Shown: positions 12,601-24,600 of the stretch, piece by piece
Position numbering within the stretch: the stretch's first letter is position 1
Layout of the letters: the number at the start of each line of letters is the position of its first letter
Source of the DNA: Phoronis australis
Taxonomy: Eukaryota; Phoronida; Phoronidae
Direction: 5' to 3'
DNA length: 64,000 nucleotides
NCBI GenBank assembly: GCA_002633005.1
Contig: NMRA01000036.1
Span: forward strand, 477,133-541,132
The notes under the pieces: generated by a model
Told to the model about the DNA's origin: nothing
Database searches by the model: none
Seen by the model: only the letters and a program-made list of their open reading frames with translations
Made by a program: the position numbers and the translations under genes

Positions 12601-15600
12601 AGAAGGGGCCGTCAGCCGAGGAACAGGAAGTGATCAAGATGGCGCACGCTTGTATTAAGGAGTGCGACGTGGAACAGCTGATCACAGAGACCAAGTTCTT
12701 GAGGATGGACTCACTTCAGGAACTCATAAAGGTACTGTAGAATAAAAGGGCAGTGCTCTATTTATATGCAGCACACATCACAAATTTTTGTGTGACCTGT
12801 TGGCAACGAGTGGCTAATTTTTAGCCAACTGGTATCTGACCGGCAGCTGACCACACTCTTGACTGATAAGCTGATCTCCCTGCCAACTCTTTGCTGACCG
12901 GCCATCAGCTGACCTAATTTTACGGTGCTTGGCTGCTATATTTAGGCAAGAATTTCAGGTGCATAATGGACTGTCAGGCTGCTGTCACATTTGCATGTCA
13001 ATGAAGCATTATCTCTGAACAGGGTGCTATGAATTAACCTAGTTTTAATGTGTTTGTGACATGAGTTCATATCGAAGGTTGAAGGTGAGCGGTATCTGAA
13101 TATTAGACTGATGACAATGCAACCAGTTTTGAAGGCAAGATGTGAAAGTTCTCTCCACATTCCATGTTTGACTCGTGATGGGGAATTACTGTGGCTGTGT
13201 TCCGGTCAATACACACAGTTTACATTTTGAAAACATTGCTCTTAGCGCTGTTAACAAAGTCTCCATCTGGACTCATTGAGGCAAAACCTGAACTTTTTAC
13301 TTAACATTTGTAAAGTATTGCCCCGACATGAAGAAACTAAATGTATAATGCAAAATCATTTACCGTCTGATTTTTCCATATCATCGGTAACTCTACACGA
13401 ACATTTCCTTTATTCTAATTTCATGCAATTCATAGGTACCTTTTACCGTGTTTAAATAGTCTAGACAAGGTTGAAAAACAGGGGTCAAGACTAGAGTGGC
13501 CACTAGAGAACAAACAGCCAACATGTGTTTGGCCAAAGTTCATCTGTTGAGTCATAAAATGGTAATTGCCATCTGGGGAAATGTATAATCCGAACTGCTT
13601 GTCTCGGTAGGCTACTAGTTTGACGACCGCAGAGGGGACTTGGCTAAACGACTGGTTGTAGACTCATTTCCGACCAGTCGGACAAAAATTTGTGATGTGT
13701 GCTGTATAGTAGGTTAATGCAGCCCCCATTGGTATGAAAATCTCTAGTCTGTTTTGTGCGACATTGCCAAAATCCCACCTCGTAATTCAAAAATTCAGAT
13801 TGCAGATACAGATCCCATGTTGCACATTCTTGACAACTAATGCTGTTGGCCATTTTCCTGTTCGACTAAAAACACTGTTGGGGTGTTTTTGGGCGACGCG
13901 ATTCGGCTTACAGGAGTTATAATGCACATGTCCAATTGGTGGCACTCCCATGAATTCATATCAGGCTGATGATAGATGATCATCAATCAGGTATCAATCT
14001 TATTATTGTTCATGGTATCATTCACGGAGAACCTCGTATTACTGCTCAATTATATGAAGTCATCATTTTCACAATTGATGATAAACGTTACTTCATTCAG
14101 TATCAATTCTTAGTAACCAATGATATTATGTCATACCTTTCATATGAACTTATAGAAATGATTGATATAAACTCCTGTAAGAATCATTTATGATACATTA
14201 CGATTAAGCAAAATTCCTTGAGTAGTCGTAGTTTTCGAGGAGAAAATTCTGACTTAAGTTTGCTTTCGTGGTAACGTTTGCTGCTAAAAAGAATATTACA
14301 AATTAAAACTAAATGAACTTCAGCAAGACTGAAAGCTGCATGGTGGCTTTTCAGACTTTTCCTCTTCTCTCTTCAAGGGTTTGATATTTGCTGCTCAATC
14401 ACACGAGACAAACGAGATGACACCGCATGGAGACGATGAAGCTGCTGTGTTCTTCCTGGAGTTACTGGTGAAGGTTGTGCTACAGAACAGGTTAGTCAGG
14501 TCAAGTGCGGGGGGGGGGGTAGTTTGTGGCTTCAGCTTCATTTTAGACATGGCAAACTTCAGGTACTATAATGCTAATTTGTAAATACAGACCCATCTCC
14601 CTGATTGCTTGTCACTCCAGGCCAAATTGTGAACCATACATATCAGAATGCATAGCGTATTCATTGTTCATTGTCTAACAACTGACAAAATCTCTGGTAC
14701 GGCAAGAAAACAAAAGCGACTTTCAATCGATCCAATCTAATTTTGATGGACTGAACCCATAACATTCATGAATATTTCAAAACGTTGGCTTATGTGGGCA
14801 AGTCATGATTCCTTTTGCAGAATTTAAAGATGCTGTAAAATGTTAAATCACACGATCTTCCTTGAATCTCCATTCACTTCACATGTGAACTGTTGGCGGC
14901 GCTGTACATTTTTCCAACTAGCAGCTATTGCCATCTAGTGACAGTTTATGTTCTTGGGTTACCATAAGATTGTTGTTATCTGATTGCAGGGATCGTGTTG
15001 GTCCATTCTGGCAGAGTGTCCGTGATCACATCTGTAATGTGATGCTTAATGCAGATGAGCACACGTTATTGGTGGAGCGGTCTGTCGTAGGAATCATTCG
15101 ACTGGCAAAGAGGTTACTACGGAGAGATGAAATAGCACCTCAGGTATAATGAATAATTTGTGGTTAATAGGCTTTCTTTGAGGAAACTTGCTGTATGTTG
15201 CCTGGGTGTCTATAAACAATTTCCTTTTGTATAGTGAGAATCTGTTACTATTGGCCTGTTCACACTGTGTTGGGAAGGAAATGAAAGTGTAGGTCAAAGC
15301 ATTTTATAAATTACTTTGTGTTCTGGACACAGCAAAAAGCAGTTTCCAATATTCCTATCCAGTTAGATTCATGTATTACGCAATTTGTTTTTTCGTAACT
15401 ACATTCAACCAATACAGCTCGAAGAGATATTGACAAAATCATAAAAAAGTTAAAATTTCTGACATACATCTTTTACAATGCGTTTCATTGTTTTGGTATT
15501 CTCGATGTTTTGTGTTACTTTTGTGTTGAACATGAAAGTTGCTGGAAAATGGAAGATTACAGTTAATGTAACGGAATAAGGATGTGGATATATATCTCTG

Positions 15601-18600
15601 GTGGTGCCCCTTGCAGGTGTTACTCTCTCTGCGCATGTTACTTCTGGTCAAACCCAAAGTGATCCACTCTGTTTGTCGTCATGTGGCATTCGGCGTGCAT
15701 GAACTTGTGCGCACCAATGCAGCCAACATCCACTCAGCCGAGGACTGGTACACAATCTTTACTTTACTGGAGATTGTGGGCGCTGGAGCGCACCCGCCCA
15801 CCATACTACCGTCAGCAACGTCGTCAGCCGTGGGGTCCACAGAGAAGATAGTGGAGGAGGGTGGGTATTAAAACAGAAAAACTTTGAAATGTGCAGTGTT
15901 TGAACATAGTTTGTCATTATTTTATGTTGGTTTTCGAAAAGTATCTATTGTTAGGCTTTCTGAAAATTAAATGGGTATCCATTTTAAAAATATGTTTTCA
16001 GCTTCATTTTAGTAAAAATTAAAACGTACGGGTTTTTAACGCAAGTTAGTTCAGTCAAACTTAAGTCCCAATAATACTCATTTAGTAAATAAAACAAGTT
16101 AGTTCAGTCAAACTGAAGTCCCAATAATGGTCATTTAGTAAACAAAACGAGGCAAACACTAACGGCAAAAAGTTGTGAAATGTTTATATTTTAGTCGTAT
16201 TTTTCAATATTAGGGAAACTCATCCTGTGCTATAAATTGGCAAATGTGAAAGAAAAAAGTATCTTTAAAAGTGTAATCTTCAGTTGGTAATATTTGATAT
16301 TTAAAATGAGGATGACTTCTTCAGTGATAGCACTGCTTTCCAAGAGGGCCCTCAACAACAAAAACAGTAATATAATACAATGAAGTAATAAAACAAAAAT
16401 CAAATATACATAACAAAGATACAATTAAAACAGGTTGAGAATAAGACAATAAATAAATGACGAAGAATGGTGAAAATGTAAATAAGAGAGATGAAATAAA
16501 TAAAGAGATGATTCTGAATAATGAGAGTATTTAATATTGAGTTTGAAAGTAGTAATAATTATTGAACTGCCCTTTACTTGACAATGCCTTTTTAGGAAGA
16601 TTTTGTGATTCTTTATTCTTTTGCAGTTTTGACTCATCTGGTAATTTGGTTGTTGATAAAACATTATTCTATTGAGCTACACAGAAAATTCAATAAAACA
16701 CAATTTCCTCATTTGCATTTGGTGTCCCTGCAATGTCTTGACCACACTCATTCATTTTCAAGCTTGGGACTTTAGTCAAACTTGCTAATCTTTTGATGTT
16801 GAACATACTTAAAAGATCAATATGAAATGAATCCATTTTCATGGTTATTTGCTTAAAGACTGTCATTATAGTGCTTAATAGGTCACAAACTGAAATCACA
16901 AACTTGAAATGGAAATAAAATCAAGTTAGCAGTGGTGAATCTTGCCACTGATGTAGTTTTTCAGTGCTAACTGAACGTATTAAGAAACAGACGAAACAGT
17001 TCCACTCAAAGCATGAACCGAAATCATGGTTTTCAAAACCAATTAGATATCTGTTGTCAGACACATGTTACCATGTAGTGATTGTCTTGTGACAGGTGCC
17101 CAGAGTGACAGTGAGGTCTCCAACCACCATGCGACCGAGAGTGACCGCGGCTACACATCAGACAGCGAGCTGTATGATTCAGCCAAACACCGGTCCAGCA
17201 CCGACCTGGACGTTCGCCCAGTGCCCGAGAGTGGCAGCTGGAGACTGGTAGGTTTTGATGTGTAGATGGTTCAGTATTCTCCTCGAATCATGTTAAGCGT
17301 GACGGTGCTTCAGACTGGTAGGTGTTGATGTATAGATGGTTCAGTATTCTTTTGGCACCTTGTTTAGCGTGACAGTGCTTCAGATTGGTTGTCACTATTG
17401 TGTTGCAACAGTTCACCTGAAAATAACCGGAAATAATAAACATGAGTGGAATTCCCTATCAGATTAGCTAGAATGTACTGTATTGCACTAGCTGGGTATT
17501 TATATATTGTTTGATTCATCACACAGACTTGTAGATGCAACATACAGGCAACTGGTTTTGACCCATTAACAAAGATTATTTCCAAGAACCAAGCTTTATT
17601 GTTTAAATCTAGTGCTCTGGAATTTAGTATTGTTCAGTAATTGTTCTCGTCTGTTCTCTCATGTACTCCCTTTATGCTACAGTGATTCTACTGTATGTGT
17701 CGCCGCAGTTACTCACACAGATACTGTGGGATTCATTTTCCCTAGACTACTGAAAGAGAGACAGTCATATCTTCACCTTAAGGAAATAACAAATTATAGA
17801 ATCAACAGGACCTGCAAACTGAGCAGATTCTCAGTTATTCAAAAAAATTTTCTTACAACAGAGGTGACAAATACTTTGGAGTCACTTGCCAAAGAATCGC
17901 TCATAGTCTAAGTAATCTCCTCTTAACAGAGCTTGGAATTTTCCGCGAAAACGCGTATTTCCGCTTTTTTCAAATGTTCTGTCCGCGCATTTTATTATAT
18001 TTCCGCGTAAAAAAAAATCGGATTTGATATAAAATTTCCGCGGCAAATTCCTTTCTTACCGCGGCGTTGCAGACGACGTTCACCTCGAAAAGCTGAAGTT
18101 GCTCTTTATGTTTCGGAGGAACGTAAATTGTCAACATTGCCGGGGCATCTGGGTAAGTGTGGTGGGGTTTTCAATGGCGTCTCGTGTTATTGTAAACCGC
18201 GGCGACAAATACTACGGCTCTGCAGCCAAAAATGTGTGGGTTGGGACGAGCTAAAAGGACGCAGACGCATGCTGGTGATGGTGGTAACGTTTTTTTTTTA
18301 GTCCTCCGATTTTTGTCGGGGAAAGGTTCACATCGACCATTTCAAGGCTGGGTAGCGCGCGTGATTTGGGCTGTAAAAGTTTCCGCGTTTTTTGTCATTG
18401 GTCATTCCAGGCCCTGTCTTAAGTATATCGAGCAGAAAGTATGTGATAGCATTCTTTATTTGTCATTGGCCAGGTAAATAAAGACGAGTGCAGTGAAACC
18501 GCTTCCACGCCAAGCAAGAAGCCGGACCCTGTCAACCAATACAACATTGCCTTAAGCGAGCGACTGGGGCCTCACGACACTAAGTCATTGTTGAAGTCGT

Positions 18601-21600
18601 GCGAGACGCTGGCATTCATTGTCCGCGACACAGTTCATGTGACGCCACACAACTTTGAAAGCTGTGTGCATACCATTCGAGTGTTTGTTGAAGCCAGCAT
18701 CAACGGGGGTGAGTTATGGTTATGCTGAACTTAGTTTGTAACTTTAAGACATAACTTAGGCCACTGATGCCTGTTCAGTGTGTTTGTGTGGACATTGGAG
18801 TTAAGGAAAGACACGCGAGTTTAAAATTGATTTCTATTTACCTGACTTTTTATGCATTTTTGTAGTTCAGTGTCGTTCAGTATGTTTTTTGTCAGCTTTC
18901 ACAGTGACTTGTGTAAATTCATTGCAATGCTGAAGCCTAGGGGAAGACAGTATTACTGTTACCAAATTGAATTTACTGCCATATTTCAAATTCTGTAGTT
19001 TTATGAACAAATATTTTTTCAACTTTGCTTGCCAGTTTTGTTCACAAACTGAAAAGCAAAGTCAATCTACTTATATATAGAAAGTGGCCTTTGTCTTGTT
19101 AAAGTTGTATTATTTTGTTGTTGTTGTTTTTATTGTTATTTGTTTACTATAGTTATTTATTTGTCATTACAAGGTGTGCACAACAAGCGGGAACCACCCA
19201 ACATAACAGGAAAGAACAAGAAACATGCTAAGGGTAAGAGGAAGGACGAGCATCGTGTGAAGAAGTCGCGCTCAATGTCGTTTCAACATGAGTGCTCTGA
19301 CGATGAAGATGAGTCCAGGACCGGAGCCTATCACTCCATTTCTATTCAGGTAGTCGGCGATGTAAGTTCTGTTCTGAAGGTCAGGCGTGGCAGTTGGTGA
19401 TTGGCCAGTTGTTGTAGTGTTGCCGTAGTGACGACCCCTGGCTTTTAGTGTGCCTGACCATGGTTGTAGTTACTGCTAGCGGACTGTTTCCGTGTGGACC
19501 CTTATTGTATTTTAGTTACGCAGTAGAATTCGCATAAGTTGCATGCCTTGTATCTGAGTCTTGACTTAAGTTGGACATAGTTGCATTTCACGGTTGTTTA
19601 AGTTCATATAGTGGAATAAAGCCTGTCCATCTAGTTGTTTCCGACTTAAGTGAGTTTACGTATCTTGTCTTTAATTTTTTGTACAGTTTCACCTAGTGCC
19701 TATGTAAGAGCACGTCTCATAAAGGTAGCTTCCACTTTCAGTTGACTTTTGCACACCGTGTTCCAATCACTAGTTGATTTTGACTTTCTTTATCAAGATT
19801 TGAACACAAACTGGAATCCTATTAATAATTTCAAAACTTAACTCGAGGAAGAAACAACTGTTTTTGAAGTTACTTTTGCTAAAATTACAGATTTTATGAT
19901 TATCTTTCAAAAACATTTTTCCTCGTTCATTACTATGACCGTGGCACGTAACAGTAGAACTGATTTGGCCTCAGCAAAAGATCACCATCTTGGTTCTGCA
20001 TTTACTTTCATTGAGCGAAAACGAATGACGAACAAAAACTGCGTTCAGTAGCAAATCAGACATTGTGTTTGTTCAATGGTAGTGAGTGCAGGTTGAACCA
20101 AATTGTAGGCCTTCTGCTGAGCTGTTGGCACCACTTTGTTTCATTCAGTCTTATTAATTTTTTTTTCAGTTTTACAATATTTGTCATAATTTATGATGTT
20201 ATTTATAATAATATAAACAAATTCTGTATTCATTTGTTACGTTGAGCACAAGTGCCTCTGCTCACATAATTAAAAAAGTTTTCAGCTGAAATTCATGCCA
20301 CTTATTCAGTGACTTAAAATAACATCTATCTGTATCCCTAGCATATTGGAGGTCCACATTTTTACATAATATTCAAATGACAAATTATCTCCAGGTCTGA
20401 CTTCCTGGACAACATAGCTCACACCCTTGTAAACGTAACTTACTGACTCACAAACATGACCCCGCATTCACAGAACACAGCTCAGGCATCCAAAAAGGTG
20501 TCTAATGGTACTGGAAACACATCTCCAGCACGTATGAAGACAGCTATCCGACTCTTCACTGAGTTTTATGCATGTTTTCTAGTCATAAGAGTCAGTGAGC
20601 CATGTTTTAAAGTGTGGGGTCATGTTTGTGAGCCAGTGAGATGAATTTATAGGTAGCCTACAGATGAGAACAAAATGAATTTCATATTTATTTTTGGGGG
20701 CTCTTAGAACGTGTTAACACATTTAAGGTGAATGTGAAGAGTTTTTAATGTGACAACAGTGAATAACAGAAAAATGAATAAATGCCTCCACTGACATAAT
20801 TGGCTCCTACTCTGTTGGCTGAGGTAATTTTTAATGGCTGCACAACTGTGGTAAAAGTTGTTGTTTCAAATGAATATAGTTGGCATTAGTCATAGCTGTA
20901 CCCATTCCTGTCTTCATGCATCCTATCCTTATATGCTTGTATGCAAGTGCAAAGACCATGATCTTTTTATGGATAGCATTAGATGTAACGTACACATAAG
21001 ATTGTCGGGAAAGTGGTAAAGCTGAACGGCTAGTAGATGTAAATGTACAATTAGTAGAAATCACTTCATTTTAACATTTCAAGCAGCTAAAAATTCAGTT
21101 TATCAAGTGGCATATATCCAGTATGGACTGCCAGCTTACTGGGCTGAAAATCGCCTTCGAAACACTTTCGAGATTTTGGATTGGATGACTCAAATCCTTC
21201 AAATCCAGGATCTAGGAGGTACACATGTTGTTCTTTTGCTGTAAAAAGGTAAAAAAGCTCGCAGTGATTTGCTTACAAGCGACGTTCATAGTGGCTCTTA
21301 AATGAGTGAAGTGTGGAAGTCTTAATTTTCACAACTGCTTGAACAATTTGATTGTTCTCATTTCTCCTTACTGTGATTGGCATTTGAATTTTGTTTGGTC
21401 ATCTTAGAGCTGTACCTCATTTGGTCAACAGCAGAATCGTGGTTTTGAAAGATGCTATGCTTTAATGTACCTTAGTTTTGTCATTGCTCTTAACCAAGTT
21501 TACGCAACTCTTTTGTGGCGAAATGTTTTTGCAGCTAACTGGTACTTATTTCCTTGAGTATACCAGCTTAATAGCTGAAAACACCTTAGAAATATCATGG

Positions 21601-24600
21601 TGCTGTTAATGGAATATTTGATAGATTTACTTGTTTTCAAAGAAATCTTATAAACAGACTGCCGCATGACATGCATTGTGGGTAGTACAGTTAACCAATT
21701 ATTTTGTTACACAAACAGCATCTTAACATCAGGATGGGTGACAGGTCTGAATGGCTGATGTATGAACTGCCTTGCTCGGCGGTGGGTCACACCTAGTCGT
21801 CCTTCAGACGTTCAGGTGCCAAGTTGTTACCGCCTGTTCGTCAAAATATTCGTAAACTTTATTGTAACTTCAGTTTCTTGATAGATAAAAGTCTAGCTTG
21901 CTTGTTGATGCATTCATATCATTCCTCAAAGCCACTGAGTGAGAAATCACGTGTCAACTCTACACTCTCCTTTGTATCATTGCAGCTTCTCGATCTGATG
22001 CACACGCTTCACACTAGAGCGGCGTCCATCTTTGGCTCTTGGGCAGAGGAGGAGCGCAATATTGACGCCGGGGCTGGTGCACTCTGGATAAAATGCTGGT
22101 GTCCCATTCTGCAAGGTAGGAATGGCGAGTGTTGCAGGATGTACCTCAGTAGCTAATTGACCCTTTTTCTGTCGAGAAGATGATTCAAAACAACCAATAT
22201 TCATTGAGTCAATGTAGGTCTCTGGCATTTAGCTGTAAGCAGGGCTGTTTTGGAATGTGCTTTCTGTTATATAACAGGTTGGTCTTGATATATAATATGA
22301 GGATTAAATACTCGTCATAGACAAAAAATGTCTTCAGAAAACATGAAGAACTACAATTTGTTTTTTAATTTCTTTAATTACCAGGCATTGCGCGCCTGTG
22401 TTGTGATGTGCGTCGTCAAGTTCGTAGCCAGGCCCTGACCTATCTGCAGCGCGCCCTCTTGGTCCACGATCTACAGACACTGTCGGCCATCGAATGGGAG
22501 TCGTGTTTCAACAAGGTAAGCATGACGCTCATTACGCAGTTACAATTATAATTTACCTGAGTGGGAATGAAATGTTGCAAAGGTGGTTTTTTCATACACT
22601 TTGACCGTGCAAAAGGGAGGATTTTATGGGATTTATCCTCCTGTCAAGTGTGTCGAATAGGATGCACCCCACTTAGTGTCAAACTTTGTTATAGAATGTC
22701 CTGGTTATTGTGTCATGAAACTTCAATAAACTAAATCATTTCATATTAAACCCATATAAAGTAACCCTCGTATTGTTGTGAATTATTGTCATGTTCCCAG
22801 ATGTCACTAACAAATCAGCAGTTAAATTGCTTCTCACCTGCTTATCACGATACGTACCTTCGGTCCTCTATAAACTGACCTTAATCATCTTCCAATACAT
22901 TTGTTAATCCTAAAATGTGTTACTTTTGGGTACAGGCACATGGAAATGAATATGGCCAAGAATAGTAATCCTGTTTAACACATCGTGTTCCTATTGTGAT
23001 TCGTATTACAGGTATTGTTTCCTTTATTACACCTGTTACTGACCAGCATCAGTCCGGCTGACCCCGGAGGTATGGAGGAGACGCGTATGAGAGGTTCTAC
23101 ACTGCTCTGTAAGGTAAGTGTGACCTGTGGAAGGGATGTTTATGGAGGCAATCATTCATGCATTGGTGAAGTGGGATACAAGAAATTTTAAGTACTTAAA
23201 ACCACCATTTACCTTTTTTGACAATTGACTACATTGTCAGCATCATTGAATCTTCGTTTACAACACCGCATATCACAATCGTGAATTCAATGTCCCAAAC
23301 TGAGAAAGAAGAAAAGCGACTTCAGTTGAAAATTTGTTAGCTCTACAGACATTAGTGTGATGTATGAACGTATCACAAACAGCCTTTGTTGACTGATTGT
23401 CCAAAAGCAATGTGAACTTGGTTTCTGGGCAGTAATGTTTCCATTGTATGTATTTTTGTGAAATAATCTTAATCCATTTTGTTGCTACAGTTCCTTTCAT
23501 AGCATTTTTTAGTTGTTTGTAAATTTAATATCGCTGGACACTCGGTGTTAATTACAAATCAATGGCTTGAGAATTTTAATTTTGTCTCGTCTGCAGGTAT
23601 TCCTTCAACACTTGTCTCCCCTGTTATCACTGTCCACCTTCACTGCCCTATGGCTGACCATACTGGACTTCATGGACAAGTACATGCACGCCGACAAGAG
23701 TGACCTACTGGTAAGGGGCAATGTCAAACTCTGTTTTCAATGATATACTGTGCACGCTTGGCCGAAGTGACTTTTTGCCAGGGTTATGGACAGTTAACTC
23801 GGAACTTTTGTACCTATAATATAACAGTTTTGTTGATCGTAAGTCATAGTTGAATGAAATGTTATTGTTTCTACCAGCCACTAATTGTTTATGTGCAAAT
23901 GGTAAGATGGGGTCAAGATTTTGTTGAGATTTAGCCCGCATTGAAATGCGTTCTAGTCAAATTACTTCGACACTTACTGTACAGTCAAGACAAAATGCCA
24001 TTTCCCCATCATGATGACAAATTCTGTTAATAGCAAACAGGACAGGTGATCACTGTTATGGGGAAAGCATTCTAATTCAAGAATGGCTTGGCCACATTCC
24101 TGATAATTCCTCTTCTTTCTCAGTCATGAGGTAATTCAGCTTCTGCCCAGCCGTCATGATGAAGAATTCCAGTCTGAATTCTTTTGGCTTGTACTGTAGT
24201 TGTGGTTTTGTACAAATTCAACAAAGTTTATTTTGAAAGTCACTGTACCTAGTATGCTTTTATGCCCGTTGTATTTTTGAGTACTAGTCATTGCTGCACT
24301 CTGGTTGCTTGTTTTTCATTTAATATGTTGCCTATTATATTAACCAGTACAAGGCCTTACTGTGCTCTGTCCCATAATGCCTTTTCACTAGTGCCTGTTA
24401 TAATTCAGCGTGCTCAATTATGATATGTTTTATTATGGTTACGTACATGTTTGTGCCAGTCGATATCTCTAGATTGGCGATTTGCAAAAAGTGTTTTGTG
24501 CAAGGTTTAAGCACTGCCATGTATCTTGCGGCACCATCAGTCTTTGTATATTGTGCCATCTGCTGTCAGAGTGGAAGGGTGGTGAGTTGGTTAGTGTTCC

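Noticed and set aside
19350-19355. Alternative end of GBF1 exon w17 at CAG|GTAGTC
   Set aside because: Using GAT|GTAAGT twelve bases later keeps phase, has a stronger donor and retains residues expected before LLDLMH.
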